Part shown: one piece after another, positions 14,512 to 22,793 of the stretch
Position numbering within the stretch: the stretch's first letter is position 1
How the letters are laid out: every line of letters begins with the position of its first letter
Assembly: GCA_036679405.1 (NCBI GenBank)
Contig: JAVBVZ010000029.1
Location: 1 to 47,180, forward strand
Origin: JAEYKI01 sp036679405
GTDB lineage: Bacteria > Bacillota > Clostridia > Christensenellales > Christensenellaceae
Length of the DNA stretch: 47,180 nt
Direction: 5' to 3'
Program-made: the position numbers and the translations under genes
Notes under the pieces: model-generated
The model's input: the letters and a program-made list of their open reading frames with translations, nothing else
Database searches by the model: none
What the model was told of the DNA's origin: nothing

Positions 14512-15117
14512 ATGTCAGTTATTTGTGCGATACGTACCAAAAGCGCGATTGTAATGGCAGCTGATAGTAGAGAAACCTATCGTAAAGGTGGGCACGATGA
14601 TACATTCTCTAAAATCTATAAATTTATCAATCATAAATGTTTAGCCTTGTTTTGTGGATCAATGCAAATCAATGGAGAACCAATCAAGAAGTTTCTTAGA
14701 GGATTTGAAGCAAATAGTCTTGCATCAGATGATAATATTATTTTAGTAGCAAAAAAACTAGCCAATGCACTAGATGAATCAAAAGCTGAGAGTGATACCG
14801 AGTTTTTATTGGGGGGATATTTCGGAGAAATAGCTCGAATATTTAGAATAAGCAGAAACTCAAGTAAATGTTTAGCGAATAATTTCAATGTACTGGGAAC
14901 GAAAAATACGCTGCTTTCAAGAGATTTGCCAGAGCTATTAGTTGCAACTATGTCTTTGGAAACATCAATTAAATTTGCAGACTTTTTTATTAGTTATACA
15001 ATTGATTGCGATAAGCGAAAATTAAAAGATGATGCTACCTGTGGCGGAGAGGTAGATATATATGCAGTAAAAAAAGATGGTATCAATATTATTAGGGAGA
15101 AAAAAATTAGGCGATAG
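14512..15117 (+). CDS. Proteasome-beta/HslV/Anbu-like Ntn hydrolase
   Basis: 201 residues, start 14512 behind AGGAG. The N-terminus MSVICAIRTKSAIVMAADSR fits the proteasome-beta/Anbu/HslV start. If the initiator Met is removed, Ser becomes residue 1, Asp of AADSR is 17 and Lys of FSKIYK is 33, the numbering of the Thr1-Asp17-Lys33 catalytic set. Near the C-terminus GGEVDIYAVKKDG matches the family's GGxxDvavI-like strand. It is markedly AT-rich against its neighbours and sits between the late regulator and packaging genes, so it is probably acquired cargo. No AAA unfoldase is beside it. Peptidase activity and target are inference. Confidence 0.7.
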   Translation: MSVICAIRTKSAIVMAADSRETYRKGGHDDTFSKIYKFINHKCLALFCGSMQINGEPIKKFLRGFEANSLASDDNIILVAKKLANALDESKAESDTEFLLGGYFGEIARIFRISRNSSKCLANNFNVLGTKNTLLSRDLPELLVATMSLETSIKFADFFISYTIDCDKRKLKDDATCGGEVDIYAVKKDGINIIREKKIRR

Positions 15118-15133
15118 TATATTACCAATAATT

Positions 15134-15198
15134 TGTCCGCGAATGTCCGGTTTTCGTCCGCAAATGTCCGGTTGATGTCCGGTTTTACATGATATAGT
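15134..15198 (+). promoter_or_regulatory. Late promoter region with five phased GTCCG repeats
   Basis: GTCCG occurs at 15135, 15145, 15156, 15166 and 15177, spaced 10, 11, 10 and 11 bases, one per helical turn. The longer unit is a near-tandem 21-mer with TGTCCGC-AAATGTCCGGT. TATAGT (15193-15198) follows and has no good -35 of its own, as expected of an activator-dependent promoter. The late regulator at 14036 is the natural candidate protein. Confidence 0.55.
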
Positions 15199-15226
15199 AG
15201 TACCATAGAAAAAATATCGAAGCGGC

Positions 15227-15252
15227 AACCGTCCCTCTGGGGCGGTTTTTTA
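15227..15252 (+). terminator. Terminator before the late operon
   Basis: AACCGTCCC and GGGGCGGTT pair over 9 bp (one G-U) around TCT, then TTTTTT. It stands downstream of the presumed late promoter and about 20 bases before the methylase start, so late transcription must read through it. Confidence 0.65.
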
Positions 15253-15272
15253 TATATTAAGGACGTGAAAGG

Positions 15273-16046
15273 ATGGACAGAAAAAGCCCCATCAGTTGGA
15301 TGGGCGGGAAGAGCCGGCTGGTAAAGACCCTGCTGCCACTGCTCCCGGAGCACAAAGGTTATATCGAGGTGTTCGGTGGTGCCGGGCATCTTCTTTTTGG
15401 AAAGGACCCGTCCAAATGGGAAGTGCTGAATGACTTGGACGGAAACCTGATGAACTTTTGGGCTGTGGTAAAAACCGTACCCGAGCAGCTGATCAGCTCG
15501 TTTGATTATACGCTGGTTAGTCGACGGACATTTGATGAATACCGCAAGCTGTATGCGCAGGGGGATTACGACGACTGCATCCAAAGGGCGCATATTTTTT
15601 ATTATTTAGTTCGGGCAGGCTTTGGGGCCAAAATGGCCGGTCCGACATTTGGCACCAGCCGTAGCCGCAATAAGCTTAAGATTGAGAACATCGAAGCGGA
15701 TATCATGCGGGCCTATGAAAGGCTGAAAACCGTAACGATTGAGAACGTCGACTTCGAGCGGATTCTCCGGACATATGACAGCCCAGACAGTTTGTTTTTT
15801 CTCGACCCGCCATATCATGGCACAGCTCAGTACAAGGTGGGCGCTATGAGGGATGAGAAGTATAAGCAGTTGGCCGGCATGTGCGGAGATCTGAAGGGGC
15901 GGTTCCTGTTGACGATCAATGACGACGAATACACCCGGGATCTGTTTTCGGGTTTTAATGTTCAGAATCACGGTGTCCAATATTCGATCGGACGCGATGC
16001 GGCTGCCCGGCACAAATATGGGGAGCTGATCGTTTGTAATTATTGA
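15273..16046 (+). CDS. DNA adenine methyltransferase (D12/Dam family)
   Basis: 257 residues. PISWMGGKSRLVKTLLPLLP and IEVFGGAGHLLF form the AdoMet-binding motif I region, LNDLDGNLMNFW follows, and FFLDPPY (about residue 179) is catalytic motif IV of N6-adenine methylases. The end (HKYGELIVCNY) is typical of D12-class enzymes. There is no restriction enzyme next to it, so an orphan phage methylase guarding DNA from host enzymes, or marking it for packaging, is likely. It opens the late gene run, 14 bases before TerS. Confidence 0.9.
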   Translation: MDRKSPISWMGGKSRLVKTLLPLLPEHKGYIEVFGGAGHLLFGKDPSKWEVLNDLDGNLMNFWAVVKTVPEQLISSFDYTLVSRRTFDEYRKLYAQGDYDDCIQRAHIFYYLVRAGFGAKMAGPTFGTSRSRNKLKIENIEADIMRAYERLKTVTIENVDFERILRTYDSPDSLFFLDPPYHGTAQYKVGAMRDEKYKQLAGMCGDLKGRFLLTINDDEYTRDLFSGFNVQNHGVQYSIGRDAAARHKYGELIVCNY

Positions 16047-16060
16047 GGTGGTGCAGGTGA

Positions 16061-17014
16061 GTGGGCAGAACTCCGGATAAGCGGGCAGAGGAAGCCCGTA
16101 AATTATATGAGCAGGGCATGTCCCTAGTAAATATCGCTGCAAAACTCGGCGTACCTGCCGGAACTGTACGACGTTGGAAAAGCACTCAGAATTGGGACAA
16201 AAAACAAAGCGAACGTTCGGATAAAAACGAGCGTTCGAAAAACAAAGCGAACGTTCGGAATATGGAGCCGAAAACAAAGAAAAAGCGTGGCCCTGATCCG
16301 GAAGTAAAGCGCCTGCTAAAAAAGGATGAGTTGACGGATAAGCAAAAGCTTTTTTGCATTTATTATGTGAAATATTTTAATGGTGCGAAGGCAGTAAGGA
16401 TAGCCGGCTATGATACAACGGAAGATAATTCGAGAAAAATCGCGTCAGCATTACTAAGGAACCCTGCCATCAGGGAAGAAATTGAGCTTTTAAAGCTAAG
16501 TAAATTAAATCGTGCGATGCTTAGCGTTGACGATCTATTTGAAAAGATGACAGACATAGCTTTTGCAGATATTAACGATTATGCGGACTTCGGACGTGAG
16601 TTTGTTCCGGTTATGGGACCGAAAGGCCCTGTTATTACCGAAAAAGGACCGTTATTCAAAATGGTGAATTCGGTTCGGTTCAAAGAAAGCAATGAAGTGG
16701 ATGGATCTCTTATAAGCGAAATAAAAGTCGGAAAAGATGGTGCATCCATAAAGCTTCAGGACAAAATGAAAGCGATCATGTGGTTGTATGAACGCATGGA
16801 TGAGCTTCCGTTTGAACTACAGGAGAAACTGAAGCTTGAACGTGAGAAAATGAACCATAAATCCGAATATGACAAGCGGCGTCTTGAGCTTGAAGTGTTG
16901 AAAGTAGAGACCGCAGCGCCGCCTGAAGAAGACGAAGATGCAGGCGATGATGGATTTCTTGAGGCGTTAAATAGCCAGGCTGAAGATCTGTGGGGTGATG
17001 ATGATGTGGAGTGA
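16061..17014 (+). CDS. terS: Terminase small subunit
   Basis: 317 residues from GTG 16061. The N-terminal HTH (EEARKLYEQGMSLVNIAAKLGVPAGTVRRWK, written here only as a region at about 7-40) is followed by a basic linker and by the Terminase_2 domain: LTDKQKLFCIYYVKYFNGAK (about 92-111) and ALLRNPAIREEIE. The C-terminus is acidic. It recognises phage DNA to start packaging. The linker is coded by three copies of a CGAACGTTCG palindrome (16210-16257), a possible pac site. It overlaps TerL. Confidence 0.88.
   Translation: MGRTPDKRAEEARKLYEQGMSLVNIAAKLGVPAGTVRRWKSTQNWDKKQSERSDKNERSKNKANVRNMEPKTKKKRGPDPEVKRLLKKDELTDKQKLFCIYYVKYFNGAKAVRIAGYDTTEDNSRKIASALLRNPAIREEIELLKLSKLNRAMLSVDDLFEKMTDIAFADINDYADFGREFVPVMGPKGPVITEKGPLFKMVNSVRFKESNEVDGSLISEIKVGKDGASIKLQDKMKAIMWLYERMDELPFELQEKLKLEREKMNHKSEYDKRRLELEVLKVETAAPPEEDEDAGDDGFLEALNSQAEDLWGDDDVE
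16210..16257. repeat. Triplicate CGAACGTTCG palindromes inside terS (possible pac)
   Basis: CGAACGTTCG at 16210-16219 and 16248-16257 and CGAGCGTTCG at 16228-16237, spaced 18 and 20 bases. They lie in the linker-coding part of terS. In headful phages such as P22 and SPP1 the pac site is in or near terS. Confidence 0.45.
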
Positions 17015-18347
17015 CATCGATGCCAGGATCGTAAAGCTAAAAAAGGCAATCAAAAGAAGAAGGCTTAAGGATATCAAAAAACTTAAAGTAAATGTATTTA
17101 AGTTTAGGCCGTTTTCCGGAAAACAAAAGAAGGTTCTTACCTGGTGGTGCGACAATAGCCCTGTGAAAAACAAGGACGGGATTATCGCAGACGGTGCCAT
17201 TCGTTCAGGAAAGACTTTGTGCATGTCCCTATCATTCGTAATGTGGGCGATGTACCAATTCAGTGATCAGAACTTTGCGGTTTGTGGCAAAACAATCGGA
17301 TCGCTTCGCCGAAACGTTATATTTTGGCTTAAGCTGATGTTACGAGCTCGAGGGTATCGCGTCAAGGAACATAGAACGGATAATCTCATAGTAATACAGC
17401 GCGCAGACCGCATAAATTATTTTTATATGTTCGGCGGAAAAGACGAGCGATCGCAGGACCTGATTCAGGGTATTACGTTAGCCGGCGTGCTCTTCGATGA
17501 GGTTGCTCTTATGCCGGAAAGCTTTGTTAATCAAGCGACGGCTCGTTGCTCGGTTGCAGGATCGAAGTTTTGGTTCAATTGCAACCCGCAGGGTCCGGGA
17601 CATTGGTTTAAAACAGAGTGGATAGATAAGCGTATAGAAAAGGGTCTTTTATATCTCCATTTTATTATGGATGACAACTTAAGCCTGGATGAAGATATAA
17701 AGAAACGATACCGGTCTCAATGGTCCGGTCTTTTTTATAAGCGTTTCATTCTTGGGCTTTGGGTGTTGGCCGAAGGCCTTGTCTATACGATGTTTGACCC
17801 GGAAAAGCACGTTGTAAAAGATGTGCCCGGCGGTGGATTATATTATATCAGTGTTGACTATGGCACTGTGAATCCATTCTCTGCCGGCCTGTGGTGCGTG
17901 CAGAACAGGGTAGGTACACGAGTGAAAGAGTATTACTACGATAGCAAAAAAGCGACGCGCCAAAAAACTGATGAAGAATACTATTCAGAGATCGAAAAAT
18001 TGGCAATTGGACATGTGATACAGGGCTTGGTAATAGATCCTTCAGCTGCATCGTTTATTGAGTGTGTCCACCGGCATGGAAAATTTTCGGTATATCATGC
18101 GAATAATAGTGTGTTGGATGGAATCCGTAACACGGCATCCATGATTGAGGTCGGAATGTTAAAATTCCACGAGAGCTGTAAAGACACAATTCGGGAATTC
18201 GGGCTCTATAGCTGGGATACTGAAAAAACAGAAGATGCTGTTATAAAAGAGTATGATCACGCCATGGATGATACTCGGTATTTTGTACAAACGATAATGC
18301 GGCGCAACAACCGCGGATATGATTGGAGGGCGAAACGTGTTTCATAA
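17004..18347 (+). CDS. terL: Terminase large subunit
   Basis: 447 residues from ATG 17004 (a run of GTG-ATG-ATG-ATG makes the start uncertain by up to nine bases). ADGAIRSGKTLCMSLSF holds the Walker A (about residue 66), GVLFDEVALMPESF is Walker B (about 155), and the nuclease part shows YYISVDYGTVNPFSAGLW (about 273) and later VIDPSAASF. This is a PBSX/Terminase_3-type packaging motor with ATPase and nuclease. It overlaps TerS and is followed by the portal in the expected order. Confidence 0.93.
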   Translation: MWSDIDARIVKLKKAIKRRRLKDIKKLKVNVFKFRPFSGKQKKVLTWWCDNSPVKNKDGIIADGAIRSGKTLCMSLSFVMWAMYQFSDQNFAVCGKTIGSLRRNVIFWLKLMLRARGYRVKEHRTDNLIVIQRADRINYFYMFGGKDERSQDLIQGITLAGVLFDEVALMPESFVNQATARCSVAGSKFWFNCNPQGPGHWFKTEWIDKRIEKGLLYLHFIMDDNLSLDEDIKKRYRSQWSGLFYKRFILGLWVLAEGLVYTMFDPEKHVVKDVPGGGLYYISVDYGTVNPFSAGLWCVQNRVGTRVKEYYYDSKKATRQKTDEEYYSEIEKLAIGHVIQGLVIDPSAASFIECVHRHGKFSVYHANNSVLDGIRNTASMIEVGMLKFHESCKDTIREFGLYSWDTEKTEDAVIKEYDHAMDDTRYFVQTIMRRNNRGYDWRAKRVS

Positions 18348-19944
18348 ATTTTTAGAATGGATAAAGCGGATACTGAATCGCCTGCCTGCCGAAGAGAACC
18401 CAAAGGCTGCAGAAATTAATTTGCAGCCTGTAGTTTCGGAAACAATGGAGAATGAAATTACTCTTTATGGCAAAATGTATTCAAATAATGCCCCATGGAT
18501 CGACAAAACAACCCAATCGCTAAACCTTCCCGCGGCAATCGCTAGCGAATTCGCTCGGCTGGTAACGATCGAGTTTAAGTCTGAAATTACAGGGTCTCCA
18601 CGGGCAGATTATTTAAACAATCAGTATCAGCGGTTTTTACAAAACATACGGAAATATTGCGAATTTGGATGTGCTTTTGGAGGGTTTGTGGCAAAACCGT
18701 ACATTGATAACAAAAAGATATCGATCGATGTAATAACAGCGGAAAGGTTTGTTCCCGTTGCGTTTGATAGCGATGGAAATATGACTGGCGCCATATTTTT
18801 AGATCAAATCACAAAGGGAAAGGTTATCTATACTCGGTATGAACTGCATGCCATTATTGATTCTGGATATTATATCAAAAATGTTGCATACGCGTCAAAA
18901 AGTAAAGATATGCAAGGATCTGAAATCGGCCTTGACGACGTTGACGAATGGAAAGACATTCGACCTGAAACAACGTTTCCAGATATCGACAGGCCGTTAT
19001 TTGGTTACTTTCGAGTGCCCCAGGCCAATAATATAGATCCGACGTCTCCGTTGGGAACGTCTGTGTATTCTCGTGCGGTAGATTTAATCAAACAAGCTGA
19101 TTTGCAGTATAGCCGGATGCTTTGGGAATTTGAGGGCGGGGAGCTTGCAATTGATGCAGACGAAACGGTATTCAGGCCAAATGAATTAACCGGAGAAAAA
19201 CAAATACCAAAGGGCAAAGAACGCCTTTTTCGATTGCTTTTCATGGATTCCCAACCAGGTAATTCAAAATCACTAGTACCATTCGCGCCTCAGTTGCGTG
19301 ATCAGTCATTTATAAACGGATTGAATAAATTATTACAGCGTATAGAGTTTAACTGCGGTTTGGCCTATGGGACGTTGTCGGATCCAAGCAATGTGGATAA
19401 AACAGCTACCGAAATAAAAATAAGTCGCCAACGCAGTTATGCTACTGTAGCCGATATACAAAAAGCGCTTCAGGCAGCCATAGAAGAGCTTATTTATGCT
19501 ATGGATATGTGGGCGACGATTGGAAAGTTGGCACCCACAGGCAAATACGAATCATCTTTTGATTGGGATGATTCTATTATTGTTGACAACGAAAATGAGC
19601 AGCAGATCCGCATGCAGGAAGTTGGAGCTGGGATTCTAAGGATTGAAGACTATCTAATGTGGCGGTATGGTGTTACCGAGGATCAGGCTCGCAAAATGAT
19701 GCCGGGCATGGAGCAACTTACGGATAATACACCAAATGATGAAGCCGCAAAGAGCGCGGCAGTCAGCAAGGCAGAGGACGTTGCCGGAAAAACACTGAAT
19801 GGCGCCCAGACTCAATCTTTGATATCGGTAATTGCGCAGTATCAGGCCGACCAGCTGACGATCGGCCAGGCGATCAATATTATTGCGGTTGCGATTGGTG
19901 TAACGAAGGACGAAGCGAAAAAAATATTAGAGGGTGCTGAGTAA
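18337..19944 (+). CDS. Portal protein (SPP1 Gp6-like)
   Basis: 535 residues from GTG 18337, six bases after GGAGGG. NAPWIDKTTQSLNLPAAIASEFARL near the start, TAERFVPVAFDSDGNMTGAIF in the middle and the LSDPSNVDKTATEI region match the SPP1 Gp6/A118 portal family. It forms the dodecameric ring through which DNA enters and leaves. The start lies inside the end of TerL (11-base overlap) and its stop shares a base with the next ATG (TAATG). Confidence 0.9.
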   Translation: MFHKFLEWIKRILNRLPAEENPKAAEINLQPVVSETMENEITLYGKMYSNNAPWIDKTTQSLNLPAAIASEFARLVTIEFKSEITGSPRADYLNNQYQRFLQNIRKYCEFGCAFGGFVAKPYIDNKKISIDVITAERFVPVAFDSDGNMTGAIFLDQITKGKVIYTRYELHAIIDSGYYIKNVAYASKSKDMQGSEIGLDDVDEWKDIRPETTFPDIDRPLFGYFRVPQANNIDPTSPLGTSVYSRAVDLIKQADLQYSRMLWEFEGGELAIDADETVFRPNELTGEKQIPKGKERLFRLLFMDSQPGNSKSLVPFAPQLRDQSFINGLNKLLQRIEFNCGLAYGTLSDPSNVDKTATEIKISRQRSYATVADIQKALQAAIEELIYAMDMWATIGKLAPTGKYESSFDWDDSIIVDNENEQQIRMQEVGAGILRIEDYLMWRYGVTEDQARKMMPGMEQLTDNTPNDEAAKSAAVSKAEDVAGKTLNGAQTQSLISVIAQYQADQLTIGQAINIIAVAIGVTKDEAKKILEGAE

Positions 19945-21878
19945 TGCTTTCCCCTGAATATATGGCAGGATTGCCTCAGGAGCTCGTGGACGTTTATACG
20001 GATCTCGAGGACACAGTAATCAAAGACATTGCTCGCCGGCTTAAAAAGGCCGGAGAGGTCACCAGTACGGCCGAGTGGCAGCGGATCCGCCTGCAGGAAC
20101 TCGGCGTAGGCACAAAGTATATTAATAAAAAAATAGCGGCTGCAATGGGCACCTCTTCGGAGGTTGTCGAGAAGCTTTTCAGGGAATCTTCGGCCGTTTA
20201 CATGGATAACCAGGCGGAGATATTCGAGGCGGTCGGGATCAAGCCTGATACTAAATTTATCGAGCAGCTGACCGATGCAGCGGTAGCGCAAGCGCAGGAG
20301 ACGTTGTCAAACTTCACGCAAACGACGGGCTTCTTGATGAAAAACGGGCAGCTCAGCTTATGGACTGATGCGTATAGATCCGCGCTGGACCAGGCGCAGT
20401 TTCAGGTGGCCAGTGGTACCCTGGATTACAACACCGCAATCCGCCGGGCGATCAAGCAGTTTACCGACAACGGTCTTTGTACCATTGGGTATGTGTCCGG
20501 ACGAACGTACAGCATCGAAGCGGCCGCCCGGATGTGCGTGCTTAATGGCGTGAGCGATCTGGCCAATAAAATCTCTGAAAAAAATGCAGAGGATCTCGAC
20601 GCCGATGGATGGGAGATCACCGCGCATGCAGACTGTGCACCGGACCATGAGCCAATACAGGGCCAGCAGTATGCCAAAAAAGAATATAAGGCCCTCAATA
20701 ACAGCCTTGCCCGGCCGATTGGCACACTGGGCTGCAGACATTCCGCTTTTCCAGTCCTGCTCGGGATCAGCGAGCGGGCATATAGTGATGCAGAGCTGCA
20801 GGAGTTCAAACGTGCAAACGTCGAAGGAATAACATATGAAGGGCGGCATTACACTGGCTACGAAGCAACCCAGATGCAGCGCAAGCTCGAGAGGGCGATC
20901 CGGAAGACCAAGCGCGAGTTGATAGGCTTTGACGAAGCCGGTCTGAAGGATGACTTTACCGCCGGTAGCATAAAGCTTCGCCGCCTTCGGACGTATTATT
21001 CGGACTTTTCAAAAAAGGCCGGGCTTATGATGCAAAACGAGCGTGCCCAGGTTTCCGGATACGGCCGAAGTATGAGCGGAAAAGTGCTGCTCGCTGAAGC
21101 TAAAGCAAAACAGCTATTCGCAGAGCAAAATATTGCTTCGGTTAATAGCCTTGATACGCTTATGTTGAAATCATCGAGCAGCGGTGGTACAATATCCGCG
21201 TATAAATTTGCCAGCAGGGACGCTGCTGACAAACTGCTTCGTCCGCAAACAGAGCGGCTGTGGAAACGGCTATCTGATGTTGAACGACAATCGGCATATA
21301 ATTATACCGCAGGATCCGGCGCCTTTAACCGGCCGCTGCGTGGATATCAAGGTACCTGGGAGAACTTCAAGGGTATCGGAAATGTTCCGCTTAATAACGA
21401 GGGGATGGAACAGTCGATCAATGGATTGAAAAGCGCAATCGGCAAGTCGAAATTGAAAAACAATATGTGGCTTTTTAGGGGATCGGATCAGCAATCTCTT
21501 GCTGGGTTATTGGGTGTTGATGAAAGTAAGCTGATCCCATCTAATATAGATGTGCTCAACAAAAAGTTTGCAGGTGTACCGGTAAAAGACAATGGATTTT
21601 TCAGCACAGGCATTGCGGCCGACGCTGGGTTTGGAGGCAAAATCAATTATGAGATTCTCGCACCTAAAGGAACGCGTGGAATCTATGCCGAGCCATTCAG
21701 CGCCTACGGTGAGACAAATACGGCCGGAACGTGGGATGGGACACAGCAATCTAATTATGTCAGTACCGAAGCCGAAATGATATTGCAGGCTGGCACTGAA
21801 TTCGAGATTAAGGCTATAAAAAATGTAGGAGATAAAGTCACAGTCATAATGGAGGTAATAGGAAGTGGTCAAAAATGA
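19944..21878 (+). CDS. Minor capsid protein fused to ADP-ribosyltransferase domain
   Basis: 644 residues. Residues about 1-300 are the Minor_capsid_2/Mu-F-like head protein (CAPDHEPIQGQQYAKKEY, GCRHSAFPVL with the Cys-x-His pattern). Residues about 430-640 look like a VIP2/C3-type mono-ADP-ribosyltransferase: WLFRGS (Arg 512), FFSTG (Ser 554) and EAE (609-611), giving the R-S-E triad in order. Such fusions put a toxin inside the head for injection with DNA, as T4 Alt does. Whether this one is active, and on which host protein, is not known. Confidence 0.85.
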   Translation: MLSPEYMAGLPQELVDVYTDLEDTVIKDIARRLKKAGEVTSTAEWQRIRLQELGVGTKYINKKIAAAMGTSSEVVEKLFRESSAVYMDNQAEIFEAVGIKPDTKFIEQLTDAAVAQAQETLSNFTQTTGFLMKNGQLSLWTDAYRSALDQAQFQVASGTLDYNTAIRRAIKQFTDNGLCTIGYVSGRTYSIEAAARMCVLNGVSDLANKISEKNAEDLDADGWEITAHADCAPDHEPIQGQQYAKKEYKALNNSLARPIGTLGCRHSAFPVLLGISERAYSDAELQEFKRANVEGITYEGRHYTGYEATQMQRKLERAIRKTKRELIGFDEAGLKDDFTAGSIKLRRLRTYYSDFSKKAGLMMQNERAQVSGYGRSMSGKVLLAEAKAKQLFAEQNIASVNSLDTLMLKSSSSGGTISAYKFASRDAADKLLRPQTERLWKRLSDVERQSAYNYTAGSGAFNRPLRGYQGTWENFKGIGNVPLNNEGMEQSINGLKSAIGKSKLKNNMWLFRGSDQQSLAGLLGVDESKLIPSNIDVLNKKFAGVPVKDNGFFSTGIAADAGFGGKINYEILAPKGTRGIYAEPFSAYGETNTAGTWDGTQQSNYVSTEAEMILQAGTEFEIKAIKNVGDKVTVIMEVIGSGQK

Positions 21879-22084
21879 GTCTTAGTAGCATGAGGGGCCT
21901 GCGTACGCCTGATGTAAAGAAAATAGCATGTAGATATTGCAGCAATGCAAGAAAAGGCGGCATTGCTCAGGGGCGATGTACTGTTTACCCGGATGGGAAG
22001 CCGGATGGTGTGATATTTTACAATAAGCCTTGCCCCAAATATAAAAAAGGCGAAGATCTCCTTCCGTATGAGATTGAGATCTGA
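21875..22084 (+). CDS. Small Cys-rich phage protein
   Basis: 69 residues, ATG overlapping the upstream stop. ACRYCSNARKGG, GRCTVYPDG and CPKYKKGEDL give four Cys in a zinc-ribbon-like order. It is a frequent neighbour of minor capsid genes in A118-like phages, but I know no function. It ends just before a terminator (22107-22130). Confidence 0.6.
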   Translation: MSLSSMRGLRTPDVKKIACRYCSNARKGGIAQGRCTVYPDGKPDGVIFYNKPCPKYKKGEDLLPYEIEI

Positions 22085-22106
22085 AAAAAACACAATTGAT
22101 CTGAAG

Positions 22107-22130
22107 GACACTCGAGAGGGTGTCTTTTTT
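22107..22130 (+). terminator. Intrinsic terminator within head genes
   Basis: GACACTC and GGGTGTC pair (one G-U) around a GAGA tetraloop, followed by TTTTTT. It lies between packaging/portal genes and the scaffold/capsid genes and may set their expression ratio. Confidence 0.65.
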
Positions 22131-22211
22131 GATACAAAATTACCGCCGCAGTCGGTATATACTGCTAATCTCAAGCGGCACTGACCGCTATAAAAAAGTA
22201 TGGAGGGTACA

Positions 22212-22787
22212 ATGGACATTTTAGAACTGATGAAAAAGTATGGAGCGGAGATCTCGGAAGACAAGAAAAAAGACTTTGATAAAGAGTTCCGTAAAACGTA
22301 CAAACACGAAAGCGAGCTCAGCACGGCAAATGCAAAAATTGATAACCTGCAGACTCAGCTTGCTGATGCGAGCAAGCGGATTGAGGATTTTAAAGGAATG
22401 GACATCGAAGGCATAAAAAAAGCCGCCGACGAATGGAAAGATAAGGCGGAAAAAGCCGACGAAGCCAACAAGGCAAAAATCGCGGAGCTTGAAAATGATT
22501 TTGCCGCAAAGGATGCGGCAAACAGTCTTAAGTTTTCGTCGGAGAGTGCAAAACGGGCTTTTATAGGTGATTTGAGAGCTAAAAAGCTTACCCTTCAGGA
22601 TGGTAAATTTCTTGGCTTTGAAGACTTCGTTGAAGGATATAAGAAATCCGATGCCGCAGCATTCGCTGAGGATACTTCGCCGGGAAGGTTTGTCGCTTCA
22701 ACCCCGGGCGCGAAAACAGTAGGAAGCGACGCTAATAAAAACGAACAAGCAAACGCCGCTCTTAGAGCGGTACTCGGAAAGGAGTAA
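22212..22787 (+). CDS. Scaffold protein (GP20 family)
   Basis: 191 residues, start 22212 after GGAGGG. It is highly charged and mostly coiled coil (residues about 25-110, with NAKIDNLQTQLADASKRIED and DEANKAKIAELENDF), then LRAKKLTLQDGKFLGFEDFV, as in phage minor structural GP20 scaffolds. It guides capsid assembly and is lost from the mature head. It is placed directly before the major capsid gene. Confidence 0.88.
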   Translation: MDILELMKKYGAEISEDKKKDFDKEFRKTYKHESELSTANAKIDNLQTQLADASKRIEDFKGMDIEGIKKAADEWKDKAEKADEANKAKIAELENDFAAKDAANSLKFSSESAKRAFIGDLRAKKLTLQDGKFLGFEDFVEGYKKSDAAAFAEDTSPGRFVASTPGAKTVGSDANKNEQANAALRAVLGKE

Positions 22788-22793
22788 AAATAA

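Noticed and set aside
15134..15181. GTCCG repeats as a CRISPR-like array
   Set aside because: Unit of 10-11 bases, no spacers of CRISPR length, no cas gene. Fits a protein-binding array.
14994..15593. Minus-strand frame crossing the late promoter region
   Set aside because: Runs across the GTCCG array, a terminator and the methylase start; no SD or family pattern.
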